This document shows positions 25,469 to 33,588 of a DNA stretch of 41,828 nucleotides, piece after piece. This DNA comes from Alphaproteobacteria bacterium (lineage in GTDB: Bacteria > Pseudomonadota > Alphaproteobacteria > Rickettsiales > SXRF01), in assembly GCA_020054105.1 (NCBI GenBank), contig JAGVLW010000082.1, forward strand, positions 1 to 41,828. Direction: 5' to 3'. The position numbers and the translations under genes were made by a program. Under the pieces are notes generated by a model that was not told the origin of the DNA, did no database searches, and saw only the letters and a list, made by a program, of their open reading frames with translations. Numbering within the stretch: the first letter of the stretch is position 1; every line of letters begins with the position of its first letter.

Positions 25469-26380
25469 TTATCTTAAAAAATCCGAAAGCTTCAAGCTAT
25501 TAATCCTTGCGAAGGCCTGAAACGAGGCCTGCAGGATGCCTTGGTTGATCGCTACCTGCGTCGATGCGGCGACTAAATCCGCATTGCCGATCTCTTCCTT
25601 GAGACCGGTCCAGTAAAGTGTCAGTGTCGTCTGCCGCTCCTCAAGCTGGTTGAGTGCGACTTTATTCGCGTTCACCGAAGATTGGAGGTCGGTCACGCCC
25701 CTGACGGCCTGATCGATCAGGTCATAGGCGCGCGCCAGATCGGCATCGTTATTTTCAATGTCGGCCCGCTTGGCAAGGGCGATGCCCTCCATCAATTTTT
25801 GAAAGGCCGGCGCATCGGCGCGCACGTTCAATGTCAAATCGACGGCTTCGTCGACGCGGGTGACAATATTTTGCGTCCCGCCTTGGTAATAGGTCGTATC
25901 GAGCGTACCGTCGGTATTGAGCGACGGCAGCTCGGTAACGCTTACCGGCTGGGTGTCGGTTTTGGCGCCGGCAAACAGGTAGCGGCCTTCGGCATTGGTG
26001 TTGAGCTGGGTGGCGATGGTCGAATAGTAATTCTGCAATTGCTGCCCGAACGCCAAGCTGCTTGCCGCCGCCTGGTTGCGCCGCAGCAGCACCAGGTTTT
26101 TCAGGTCGGTGCCGGTGGTGATGAGCTGCTCCAGCGCGTTGCTGGTGGAGTTCAGGCGCGATTCGGCGAGTTTGTTATTGTCCTGGTGCAGCTTGGTGCG
26201 GGCGATGCGGTTTTCCAGCGAGAGAAACTGCTCGGTCTGGCTGGCGATGCCGGTAAAATCCTGCGACTTCATGCCGCTGGAAAGCTGAGTTTGCAGATCG
26301 GCGAGATTCGCCTGCAGTTGCGAGGCATTTTTGAGCGTGATCTGCTGCATCCCATAGGTGCTGATACGGCCTATCGACAT
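25469..26380 (-). CDS. flgL: Hook-filament junction protein FlgL
   Basis: A protein of about 303 aa joining hook and filament (HAP3). It is flagellin-like at both ends: SIGRISTYGMQQITLKNASQ, then LQTQLSSGMKSQDFTG near the N-terminus. The C-terminus is LVAASTQVAINQGILQASFQ, ending NSLKLSDFLR. The segment AEGRYLFAGAKTDTQPV is a FlgL hallmark. I prefer the ATG at 26380, which has GGAG at good spacing; an ATG three codons upstream (26389) is the alternative. It directly follows flgK, as expected. Confidence 0.92.
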   Translation of the reverse strand: MSIGRISTYGMQQITLKNASQLQANLADLQTQLSSGMKSQDFTGIASQTEQFLSLENRIARTKLHQDNNKLAESRLNSTSNALEQLITTGTDLKNLVLLRRNQAAASSLAFGQQLQNYYSTIATQLNTNAEGRYLFAGAKTDTQPVSVTELPSLNTDGTLDTTYYQGGTQNIVTRVDEAVDLTLNVRADAPAFQKLMEGIALAKRADIENNDADLARAYDLIDQAVRGVTDLQSSVNANKVALNQLEERQTTLTLYWTGLKEEIGNADLVAASTQVAINQGILQASFQAFARINSLKLSDFLR

Positions 26381-26421
26381 ATTCTCCATCCTCTCGACAT
26401 CATCATCATGTCATTCATCCC

Positions 26422-29133
26422 TTAAAACGCCTGTATGAGCGTATCGAACAATTCGCTGGCCACCGAAATCACCCGCGCCGAGGCGCTGTAGGCGTTCTGG
26501 TAAATCACCGTGTTGGCCAATTCCTCGTCGAGATTGACGCCGCTGATCGTATCGGAGCGTTGCTGGAATCCGTCCAGCAACACCTGCGCGTTATTCTTGG
26601 CCGATTGCGCCGAATCGGCGGTGGTCGAGGTGAACCCGACAATCTGCGCCGCATAGGACGAAAATGTCTGCCGGCTCTGGCCGAGGCCGCCCGCCGCCTG
26701 AAAATTGAAGGCGCTGATGCCAATCTGCGCCAGCCTTTGGATGATACTGTTATCGCCGGAGGCGCGCTCGTAGGTGTAAACGGGCGTATCGCCGGTGGGA
26801 GTGCTTTGCGTAAGCGTACCCAGCGCAATCAGATTCGGGTTGTCGATCAGCCGCTGCTCGACCGCCAGGTTGAGGGCGCTGTTTTTCAGCGTGTCGCCGC
26901 TGGCATCGCCGTTATTGCTTTCGAAAAAATTATTCAGCTCGAAATAATAGGAGAAGCCGCGGTAAGTGGCATCGAGCGGCGGCACGTCGTTGGGCCGTCC
27001 CTGATGGCTGCTGTCTTTGCTGTCGATGCCGATATTATTGGTAGCCCCGGTCGCGACGAATTTCAAATAACCGGTTTGTAGGGTGGAATATTTGCCGTTA
27101 GTAACCGGAAGCTCGACGCCGTTTTCATCCACGAGCATCGCCCTGGCCACCGGAGTATTGGTGGTCGGCGCCACTAGCGTGCCCTGGCCGGAAATCGCCG
27201 ACGCCGAGAACCGGTTATTGAGCGTCCGCGACAGGTTATTATTGATGCGGTAACTCACCTGCGCCGTGCTGAATCCGCCCTGTCCGTCATCGACCGCAAC
27301 GTTCGCGGTCACCGTAAAATAATCGGCGGTGGTGTTAAGGGTAGCGGTAAACAGGCCGTCGCCCTTGGTGCGCAGCGCCTCGCCGGCGGGCAGTTCGACG
27401 TAAGGCGGCAGCGCCGTTTGGCTCGCGACGTCGGCGGCGGGGCTGTTATCGGCGGCCGTATCCACCGTGATCTCGAAGCTGGTGTCGGTCACGTTGCTGA
27501 CGGTTACGAACCCGCTCAGCTCCGCTACCGGAATGCCGTTGATGTCAACGCCCGGCGGCGTGGAAAGATAGATCCGGTCGCCGTCTTGCAGGCCGTTATC
27601 GACGCCCGTCTGGGTATTGATCGTCACCGTTCTGCTGCCGTTGCTGGTCACATAAGTGCTGGTCGATGCCAGATTGATAGTCGGTATGGTAGAGGTTACC
27701 GGCGTCAGGTTGTTGCCGTTATTATCGACCACCGTCACGCCGGTGACGTAAAAATTCGAGCCGTTGGCGGAAATATTGTCGAGGTCGAAATCGAAATCCA
27801 GCTGCGGCGGCGAGTCGGGGATTCGCGCGCTGTCGGACACCAGGCGTATATTGTTAAGATTGCCGACCTGGGCTTTGTTACCGGGCGAGCCGTAATAATG
27901 ATTGAACTCGTCGATGATGCCTTGCACCGACGGATAGCCCGCGCCGGAGCCGTTATCGAGCGTGGAAAGATCAATGGTAAGCGGCTTGAGGCCGGCGGTT
28001 TCGTCGGCGTAGGGCGAGGCGATCGGCCGGCCGTTCTGGTCGAGCACGGCAAACGTGGCTTTGCCGTTCCACAGAGCAAAATCGCTGGCATTGAGCGGGC
28101 GCGTGCCGGTGTAGCTGTTGGCGCCGGGAAAGGCGATGCCGGCATTATGCACTTCGTTGAACTGGTCGCGCAGATTGGCGGTCAGCGAATTGAGCTGGCT
28201 TAAGATGTTGGGAATCTTGGTGTCGCGCAGTTCGACCAGGCTTTTGAGCTTGCCGGCGCCGAGAATGTGGGTGATGGAGCCGGCGACGCCGCTGGAAACG
28301 AGCGTGACCGGCTGGCCCGCCGGATTGCCCGTCGCATCGAGACGGTAGACTTGCAACGACGACAAGGTGGAATTGTCGATAAACGTATCGACCGCGCCGG
28401 CCGCGCTGTAGGTAAGCTGGTAGGCGCTGCTGTCGAGCAGGCTGACGCCGGTGGTGGTGAAGACGTCCACCGTGCCGTTGGCTTTCAGGTTGGTATGCAG
28501 ATCGACATATTGGGAGATGTCCGCAAGCAGCAGGTCGCGCTTATCGAGCAGGTCGCCGATGGAATTGCCGCGCGCCACCGCATCGGCGATGCTGCCGTTG
28601 AGCGTTTGCAGATCGAGGATATTGCTGTTGATCGCCCTCGTCGCCACGGCAATGTCCTGGTCGGCCTGGAAACGTAAATCCTGGAGCCCCCGCGCCAGCT
28701 GGTTGGCTTGCCTTGCCAGCGTGACGCCGGCATTGACCGTGGCCACCCGCAGCGTCGAGCTTTCCGGCGTTAGCGCCAGCGATTGCGCCGAATTGAACAG
28801 GTTGCGCACATAGGCGTCGACGCTGTTTTGGCTGCCGGGCTTGCCGATGAGTATCTGGGTGCGGTCGTAATAGTCGCTGGCGCTGGCGGTCTGGGCGACG
28901 GTGGCGTTTTGCGAGCGGATGGCGCGCGTCAGGTAGTCGTCCACCTTGCGCGAGACGCTTTGGATGCTGGCGCCGACGCCGTTGCCGTCGAGATAGAGCG
29001 ATTGCTGGTTGACGATTTGCCGGCTATAGCCCTTGGTATTGGCGTTGGCGATATTTTGCGACAGCACCGCCAGCGACTGCCGGTTCACATTCAAACCGGC
29101 CAGGGCATTATTGAGCGCAAGCGATAAACTCAT
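26422..29133 (-). CDS. flgK: Hook-associated protein FlgK, enlarged
   Basis: A 903-aa HAP1 at the hook-filament junction. The N-terminus is classic (SLALNNALAGLNVNRQSL, then LSQNIANANTKGYSRQ). The FlgK core includes NGSIADAVARGNSIGDLLDK then RDLLLADIS, and the C-terminus GVNLDEELANTVIYQNAYSA ends ELFDTLIQAF. Usual length is 550-650 residues. The insertion around 450-670 includes one copy (about 502-572) of the repeat present three times in FlgE: GLQDGDRIYLS, then INGIPV, then FVTVSNVTDTSFEITV. The gene lies 8 bp after the FlgN-like gene and 41 bp before flgL. Confidence 0.94.
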   Translation of the reverse strand: MSLSLALNNALAGLNVNRQSLAVLSQNIANANTKGYSRQIVNQQSLYLDGNGVGASIQSVSRKVDDYLTRAIRSQNATVAQTASASDYYDRTQILIGKPGSQNSVDAYVRNLFNSAQSLALTPESSTLRVATVNAGVTLARQANQLARGLQDLRFQADQDIAVATRAINSNILDLQTLNGSIADAVARGNSIGDLLDKRDLLLADISQYVDLHTNLKANGTVDVFTTTGVSLLDSSAYQLTYSAAGAVDTFIDNSTLSSLQVYRLDATGNPAGQPVTLVSSGVAGSITHILGAGKLKSLVELRDTKIPNILSQLNSLTANLRDQFNEVHNAGIAFPGANSYTGTRPLNASDFALWNGKATFAVLDQNGRPIASPYADETAGLKPLTIDLSTLDNGSGAGYPSVQGIIDEFNHYYGSPGNKAQVGNLNNIRLVSDSARIPDSPPQLDFDFDLDNISANGSNFYVTGVTVVDNNGNNLTPVTSTIPTINLASTSTYVTSNGSRTVTINTQTGVDNGLQDGDRIYLSTPPGVDINGIPVAELSGFVTVSNVTDTSFEITVDTAADNSPAADVASQTALPPYVELPAGEALRTKGDGLFTATLNTTADYFTVTANVAVDDGQGGFSTAQVSYRINNNLSRTLNNRFSASAISGQGTLVAPTTNTPVARAMLVDENGVELPVTNGKYSTLQTGYLKFVATGATNNIGIDSKDSSHQGRPNDVPPLDATYRGFSYYFELNNFFESNNGDASGDTLKNSALNLAVEQRLIDNPNLIALGTLTQSTPTGDTPVYTYERASGDNSIIQRLAQIGISAFNFQAAGGLGQSRQTFSSYAAQIVGFTSTTADSAQSAKNNAQVLLDGFQQRSDTISGVNLDEELANTVIYQNAYSASARVISVASELFDTLIQAF

Positions 29134-29141
29134 GGGACTTC

Positions 29142-29615
29142 CTAAATAGTCTGGTTGAGCGTTACCGAAATCGTTTCGAACGGCGCGGCGCCGTTTATGC
29201 CTTTGTCGTCGTAGGATTTGCTGCGGTTGCTTTCGGCGACGACCGAGGTGATGGCCTCGACGATTTTATGGTTCACCTCTTTGGCCAGCAGCAGCTTGCG
29301 GTGATTCTCCTCCAGGATGTTGTTGAATACCTTCACCACTTCCTGCAAATCCTGCCTGTCCTGCGAGGGAATCGTGTCGACGACGTAGGGATGCTTGTCG
29401 ATCAGTTTTTTATGCGCATGCAGCGCGCTGATCAAAAACAACTTCTCCTGCTGCAGCGATTCGATCTTGGCGACCTTCATGTTGGCAAGCAGATCGACCT
29501 CTTCGGCCAGCAACTGGGCAAGACGTGCCGTCAGCGTGATGACGTCCTGGATTTTGATGGTCTGGGCTTCACTGCCATTTACGGGCGCTGCGCCTTGCGT
29601 AGCCTGCATCGTCAT
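29142..29615 (-). CDS. flgN: FlgN-like export chaperone
   Basis: A 157-aa helical protein. The stretch LAQLLAEEVDLLANMKVAKI then ESLQQEKLFLISAL is typical of FlgN, the cytoplasmic chaperone for FlgK and FlgL. Its place immediately upstream of flgK (8 bp) supports this. Its ATG overlaps the end of the flgJ-type gene (4-bp ATGA-style overlap), so the two are translationally coupled. A good GGAGG-type ribosome-binding site is present. FlgN proteins diverge strongly, so the name rests on pattern and context together. Confidence 0.78.
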   Translation of the reverse strand: MTMQATQGAAPVNGSEAQTIKIQDVITLTARLAQLLAEEVDLLANMKVAKIESLQQEKLFLISALHAHKKLIDKHPYVVDTIPSQDRQDLQEVVKVFNNILEENHRKLLLAKEVNHKIVEAITSVVAESNRSKSYDDKGINGAAPFETISVTLNQTI

Positions 29616-29974
29616 GATCCTACCTCCTGTAACCGCAATAATTCCGTCTTGACATAGCTTGCAATTCCTATGCCACCGCCGTCGGCGATGATTTTTCCGT
29701 ATTCCTGCGTCATTAAATTTTTATACACCTCGCCGGATTCCTCGTCGCCGAACGCTTCTTCGCCGATCGATTCGCCAAACATCTGCTCAACCATCTGCGC
29801 GATGAACAGCGATTCGAAATCCTTCGCCGCCTTTTCGACATAGGCCGGGTCGAGCGCGCCTTTGGAGAAGCGGTGGCCGGCAAGGCCGAGCCTGGCCAGC
29901 GATGCCGAGAGCAGCGCCGAGTCGCTATCGGCGCCCCTGGTCAACGCAACGGTCGTCGATGCCGGAATCGTCAT
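29612..29974 (-). CDS. flgJ: Rod-binding protein, FlgJ N-terminal domain type
   Basis: A 120-aa protein with the rod-binding signature VEKAAKDFESLFIAQMVEQM, then YKNLMTQEYGKIIADGGGIG and IASYVKTELLRLQE. In enterobacteria this domain is fused to a muramidase; here only the rod-binding part is present, as in many alphaproteobacteria (CheL type). It helps rod assembly in the periplasm. It sits 6 bp after flgI and overlaps the flgN-like gene, so the three are probably one operon. Confidence 0.88.
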   Translation of the reverse strand: MTIPASTTVALTRGADSDSALLSASLARLGLAGHRFSKGALDPAYVEKAAKDFESLFIAQMVEQMFGESIGEEAFGDEESGEVYKNLMTQEYGKIIADGGGIGIASYVKTELLRLQEVGS

Positions 29975-29980
29975 GCGTTC

Positions 29981-31165
29981 CTACCGTGTCTGGATATCCG
30001 CCTGCAAGGCGCCGGCGGCTTTGATGGTTTGCAAGATGGTAATCAGGTCGCGCGGGGTGACGCCCAGCGCATTGAGGCCGGCCACGAGGTCGCGCAGCGT
30101 CGCGCCTTTCTTCAGCACCGCCATGCGTTTGCCCGGCCCATCATCGACCGAAACCGCCGCCGCCGTGGTGACGACCGTTTCCGCGCCTTCCGGCGCCAGC
30201 GGGTTGGGCTGTGACACTAGCGGCGTCTCCTCGATCTTGACGACGAGGTTGCCCTGCGCCACCGCCACCGTATCGATATTCACATTCTCGCCCATGACGA
30301 TCGTGCCCGACGCCTCGTCGATGACGATGCGCGCCACCTGGTCGGTTTCGACCGAAAGTTTTTCGATCTCGGCAAGCAGTTGCGTAGTATTGTTCTGATA
30401 GACCGCCGGCACCGAAAGCACCAGCGTGCCTGGGTCGGAGACGTTGGCGATGCCCGGCCCGATATTGGCGTTGATGACCTCGGCAAGGCGATGTGCCGTC
30501 GTGATGTCGGGATTGCGCAGCGACATTTTCAGTTCGGGCAGGCTGTTGAGCGCGAAGTCGATTTCTTTTTCGACGATGGCGCCGTTGGAGATGAAGCCCG
30601 AGGTCGGCACGCCTTTGGTGATGGTGGTACCGCCGCCTTCGCTGGCCGCCTTGAAGCCGCCGATCGATACCGCGCCCTGCGCCACCGCATAGACCTCGCC
30701 GTCGGCGCCATATAAAGGCGTGGCCAGCAGCGTGCCGCCGGTTAGGTTGCTGGCGTCGCCCATAGCACTGACCGTAACGTCGACCTTGCTGCCGTTGCGC
30801 GAAAAAGCCGGGAGCATCGTCGTCACCGTTACCGCCGCGACGTTTTTGCTTTTAAGCTCGATGCCGCGCGTATTGACGCCCTGGCGCTCTAAAAAAGCGA
30901 TCAGGCTTTGCGCGGTAAAAACGTTGTTCTTGAGTTTGTCGCCGCTGCCTTTGAGGCCGACCACCAGCCCGTAACCCATCAGCATGTTTTCGCGCACGCC
31001 TTCGAAGCTGACGATGTCCTTGACGCGCGCTTCGGCGCGCGCCGGCGCCGAAAAAGCCAGCAGGTAGCCAAACAGGATGCATGTGAACAGCAGCGGCATG
31101 AGGACGAACTGCAAAATCAACTCGTCGCGGCAAATGCGCGAGGGCGACGGGCTTTGGGTGGTCAT
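29981..31165 (-). CDS. flgI: Flagellar P-ring protein FlgI
   Basis: A 394-aa precursor of the periplasmic P-ring. A signal peptide is visible: basic start, then ILQFVLMPLLFTCILFGYLL and a cleavage region ending ARAEA. The mature part starts RVKDIVSFEGVRENMLMGYG. It contains LVVGLKGSGDKLKNN, then TTMLPAFSRNGSKVDVTVSA and MGDASNLTGGTLLATPL. The end, DLVAGLNALGVTPRDLITIL then QTIKAAGALQADI, is typical. I start at the ATG at 31165. The frame stays open to 31333, but that extension translates a dispersed repeat (reads IPAFAGMTKG) and is not FlgI. Divergent from fliX, the arrangement known in Caulobacter. Confidence 0.94.
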   Translation of the reverse strand: MTTQSPSPSRICRDELILQFVLMPLLFTCILFGYLLAFSAPARAEARVKDIVSFEGVRENMLMGYGLVVGLKGSGDKLKNNVFTAQSLIAFLERQGVNTRGIELKSKNVAAVTVTTMLPAFSRNGSKVDVTVSAMGDASNLTGGTLLATPLYGADGEVYAVAQGAVSIGGFKAASEGGGTTITKGVPTSGFISNGAIVEKEIDFALNSLPELKMSLRNPDITTAHRLAEVINANIGPGIANVSDPGTLVLSVPAVYQNNTTQLLAEIEKLSVETDQVARIVIDEASGTIVMGENVNIDTVAVAQGNLVVKIEETPLVSQPNPLAPEGAETVVTTAAAVSVDDGPGKRMAVLKKGATLRDLVAGLNALGVTPRDLITILQTIKAAGALQADIQTR

Positions 31166-31173
31166 GGAGTGGC

Positions 31174-31322
31174 TGGAGCATTTTCGATTTACCCGCTTAC
31201 CTTTTGTCATCCCTGTGCAACCTTTTGTCATCCCTGCGAAAGCAGGGATCCTGTATGGGCCTGGGGAAAGACAGGATTCCTGCTTTCGCAGGAATGACAA
31301 GGAAAGAAGCGGAAATGCTTTA
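31174..31322. repeat. Composite repeat upstream of flgI
   Basis: The outer ends TGGAGCATTTTC and GGAAATGCTTTA resemble the ends of family 1. Inside lies a GTCATCC-type palindrome (31227-31298), with GTCATCCCTGCGAAAGCAGG paired to CCTGCTTTCGCAGGAATGAC. A partial direct copy of the CCTTTTGTCATCCCTG motif precedes it at 31199-31215. The whole sits between flgI and fliX, inside the probable flgI 5' region. Confidence 0.75.
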
Positions 31323-31553
31323 GTGGGCGTCATGGCGAACCTCGTTATGTCACCCCTCTATGAAAGCGAATAGCGTGCCAACTGCCCTTTCGATTATTTT
31401 TTCGTGTATTATGCATAGATCATGGCAAGTTATGCCAAAGCGCATTTGCGCGGCGCATACAAGCCCGCCGGTGGGTGGGCAGTTTTTTCCTGCTTCGAAT
31501 CAGGGCAGTTTGCCTTGTTTACTCACGGTTAAAACTTGTTATAATAATGCGTC
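31323..31553. other. fliX-flgI intergenic remainder
   Basis: Together with the composite repeat, this forms a 388-bp stretch between flgI and fliX. The left part holds no recognisable gene. The right end holds an extended -10 (TG-T-TATAAT, 31537-31545). A -24/-12 sigma54 promoter was looked for and not found with correct spacing. Confidence 0.5.
31537..31545 (+). promoter_or_regulatory. Extended -10 element just before fliX
   Basis: TG-T-TATAAT ends 8 bp before the fliX ATG (31554). If used, the transcript would begin at or next to the ATG, giving a leaderless mRNA. No Shine-Dalgarno is seen before the ATG, consistent with that. TTGTTT at 31515-31520 is a possible -35 at long spacing. Confidence 0.45.
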
Positions 31554-32012
31554 ATGATTAAAATCAATGAATTTTCCAGCATCAAATCGGCCAGCGACAT
31601 TAAAAAGCGCCGGAAGGTGTCCGCATCCGGCATTTTTTCGGAATTCCTGGTGGCGGCGGAAACGCGCGAGGCGACCTCTCCCGAAACACTTTCCGACGTG
31701 GCCGCCCCCAGCGCCGTCGCCAATTTACTCTCCCTTCAGGAAGTATCAGGCGAAATAAATGAGCGTCGCAAAATGGTACAGAGGGGCAACGATCTGCTCG
31801 ACAGCCTCGAGGAATTGCGCCAGCAATTGCTCGCGGGCGAGGTGCCGCTGCACACGCTGCAACATCTTGGAAACAGGCTTTCTGCGCAAAAACAGATGGT
31901 TAGCGATCCGGCGCTGCTTGCCATCATCGGCGATATCGAGCTGCGCGCCGCCGTCGAGCTTGCCAAGCTGGAGATGGCCAACGCCGCCCGCTCGACCGAC
32001 CCGACGGCGTAA
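31554..32012 (+). CDS. fliX: Flagellar assembly regulator FliX
   Basis: A 152-aa protein of the alphaproteobacterial FliX family. The N-terminus (MIKINEF) and the C-terminal helical domain LLDSLEELRQQLLAGEVPLH then LQHLGNRLSAQKQMVSDPAL are characteristic. The domain ends in IIGDIELRAAVELAKLE. In Caulobacter FliX links basal-body assembly to activity of the sigma54 activator FlbD and is encoded divergently from flgI, exactly as here. Together with its taxonomic restriction this is a strong lineage marker. No flbD is in the window. Confidence 0.88.
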   Translation: MIKINEFSSIKSASDIKKRRKVSASGIFSEFLVAAETREATSPETLSDVAAPSAVANLLSLQEVSGEINERRKMVQRGNDLLDSLEELRQQLLAGEVPLHTLQHLGNRLSAQKQMVSDPALLAIIGDIELRAAVELAKLEMANAARSTDPTA

Positions 32013-32096
32013 ATAGCGATTGTCACAATTTCTTCATTTGCTATCTTCCCGGCAACCCGCCAGAATTAACTAATATTCCTGCAACTCCTTGAAATC

Positions 32097-33293
32097 ATGA
32101 CCTCAGACGCATCGACAGAAGCCGCCGTCCTGCCCCGAAAAAAACTCGGGACGATCGTCATCGGCCCAAAAGTGTTGCGGAATTTATGTTTCGATATCAG
32201 CGATCATTACAGAAAAGATGAGCGCCCCCCTTCCCTGTTTGATGCAAGCCGCCCGCCGCAGTGGATCGATATTTTGCCGGCGCTGGCCAAGGCCGGGTTC
32301 GAAGTCGAGATCCCCGAAATTGTCGCGCTGGCCAATGCGCAAATGACCGCCGACGGGTTCTGTTTTTACGATCACATGGTCGATCCGTTTGCAAAAATGG
32401 GCAATAGCTGGCTCAGCGAGCCCAGATTCGCCGACCGCGCCTCGGCGCTTACAGACAATCCGGCTTTCGGCAATACCAACACCATCCCGTTTTTAAAGGC
32501 GGTGGCGGCAGGGAAATTTCCGCATATGCGCATCGTGCCGCCGGCGGCGGACGATGATAGCGACGCCGCAAAATATGTACGCGAAATCCATAAAGCCGCC
32601 GAGCAAGTAAAAACCGGGGACAAGGACGGTGCGATGGCAACCATCGACAGTGCCAACGAAGCCGTTAAACAGGCCAATCAAAACGCCAAAAAACGAAAAG
32701 TCGAGGGTAGCCGCGGCGAAGATAGTAAAGGCATCATGGATAAGGCCGCCATAGCCTGGGCCAAGCAATTGCCCAAGGATGACAAGCTGGTAATTGCCCT
32801 GGCAAATGACGGAAGCTTCTGCCAGTCCATTGACGAAGTGCGGCGTGCCAACGAAAATCAAGGCGTGTTGACGTTTATGAACACGCAGGCGCTGATCAGG
32901 CGCTGTTGTGTCTCAGAACTGCTGGGACAAATGAATGTAAAAAACTACGAAGGGGACGGCATCGACCACATCCTCAAGCTGCTCAATAACCATCTTGGCA
33001 GCGCGTTTAAAATTCCTCCGGGCACAGACCCGGCTACCTACCAAATGAACATTGAGAGTTTCTCGATGGCCACGATGAAGAAATTTGTTGAAATATCGCT
33101 TGAGCCGCCGCCTAGTAATGAATATCACGAACTCAAAAAAGATGGCCCTTGCGCCGATGCATTTTTCGATGCGGCTGCTTTGCTCAGGCAAATGGCGCCG
33201 CCGGCAGCACCGCCAAGCTCTTGGGCCGAAAGAGAAGGAGGCGGGCGGCGGGCCACCGACCGAACCACCGGCGAAGGTCGCGCGCTCCCATAA
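32097..33293 (+). CDS. Unrecognised 398-aa protein downstream of fliX
   Basis: I do not recognise a family. The protein is soluble, with no signal peptide or membrane segment. A Lys/Asn/Ala-rich linker (about 165-215: VKTGDKDGAMATIDSAN, KQANQNAKKRKVEG) separates two halves. The second half has KLVIALANDGSFCQSIDEVR then RANENQGVLTFMNTQALI, a strand-turn-helix pattern faintly like the end of a PIN-type nuclease fold, but the acidic residues expected near the start (GTIVIGPKVL) are missing. The C-terminus is Pro/Gly/Arg-rich. The 84-bp gap after fliX makes an operon possible. A function cannot be assigned. Confidence 0.6.
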   Translation: MTSDASTEAAVLPRKKLGTIVIGPKVLRNLCFDISDHYRKDERPPSLFDASRPPQWIDILPALAKAGFEVEIPEIVALANAQMTADGFCFYDHMVDPFAKMGNSWLSEPRFADRASALTDNPAFGNTNTIPFLKAVAAGKFPHMRIVPPAADDDSDAAKYVREIHKAAEQVKTGDKDGAMATIDSANEAVKQANQNAKKRKVEGSRGEDSKGIMDKAAIAWAKQLPKDDKLVIALANDGSFCQSIDEVRRANENQGVLTFMNTQALIRRCCVSELLGQMNVKNYEGDGIDHILKLLNNHLGSAFKIPPGTDPATYQMNIESFSMATMKKFVEISLEPPPSNEYHELKKDGPCADAFFDAAALLRQMAPPAAPPSSWAEREGGGRRATDRTTGEGRALP

Positions 33294-33351
33294 GAGCCAC
33301 ATTCGATTATAGACTTCCTGTGTAATTCACCGGTAGCATGAAGCCATAATT

Positions 33352-33495
33352 GAACCTATCCGGCAATTCGCTAGGGCAAACAAAAATGGTGGATTTTTGA
33401 GAACCGTAGCGGAGTGTATGTTTGAATACATGAGCAACGGAAGCGCAGAAAATCCACCATTTTTGGCAGCCATAGTAGAATTGAGGGATAGGTTC
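33352..33495. repeat. Nested palindrome (144 bp), divergent relative of family 1
   Basis: The outer arms are GAACCTATCC (33352-33361) and GGATAGGTTC (33486-33495), with CAATTC/GAATTG just inside. The inner arms AAAAATGGTGGATTTT (33382-33397) and AAAATCCACCATTTTT (33449-33464) are perfect 16-bp inverted repeats. The centre, GGAGTGTATGTTTGAATACA followed by TGAGCA, parallels the family 1 centre (GGAGTGTACACTTAGTACAT, TGAGCA). It sits in the 295-bp gap before dksA. Confidence 0.85.
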
Positions 33496-33588
33496 TTGCC
33501 TTTTGCCTTTCTTTTCGCTATACAGCCCCTTCTCTTAACGCTAGAATCGTTTTCTTAACTATTTCTTAATAGCAATCAGGGGTTAGAA

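Noticed and set aside
31166..31333. N-terminal extension of FlgI to 31333
   Set aside because: It translates a dispersed repeat (reads IPAFAGMTKG); the signal peptide begins at the ATG at 31165.
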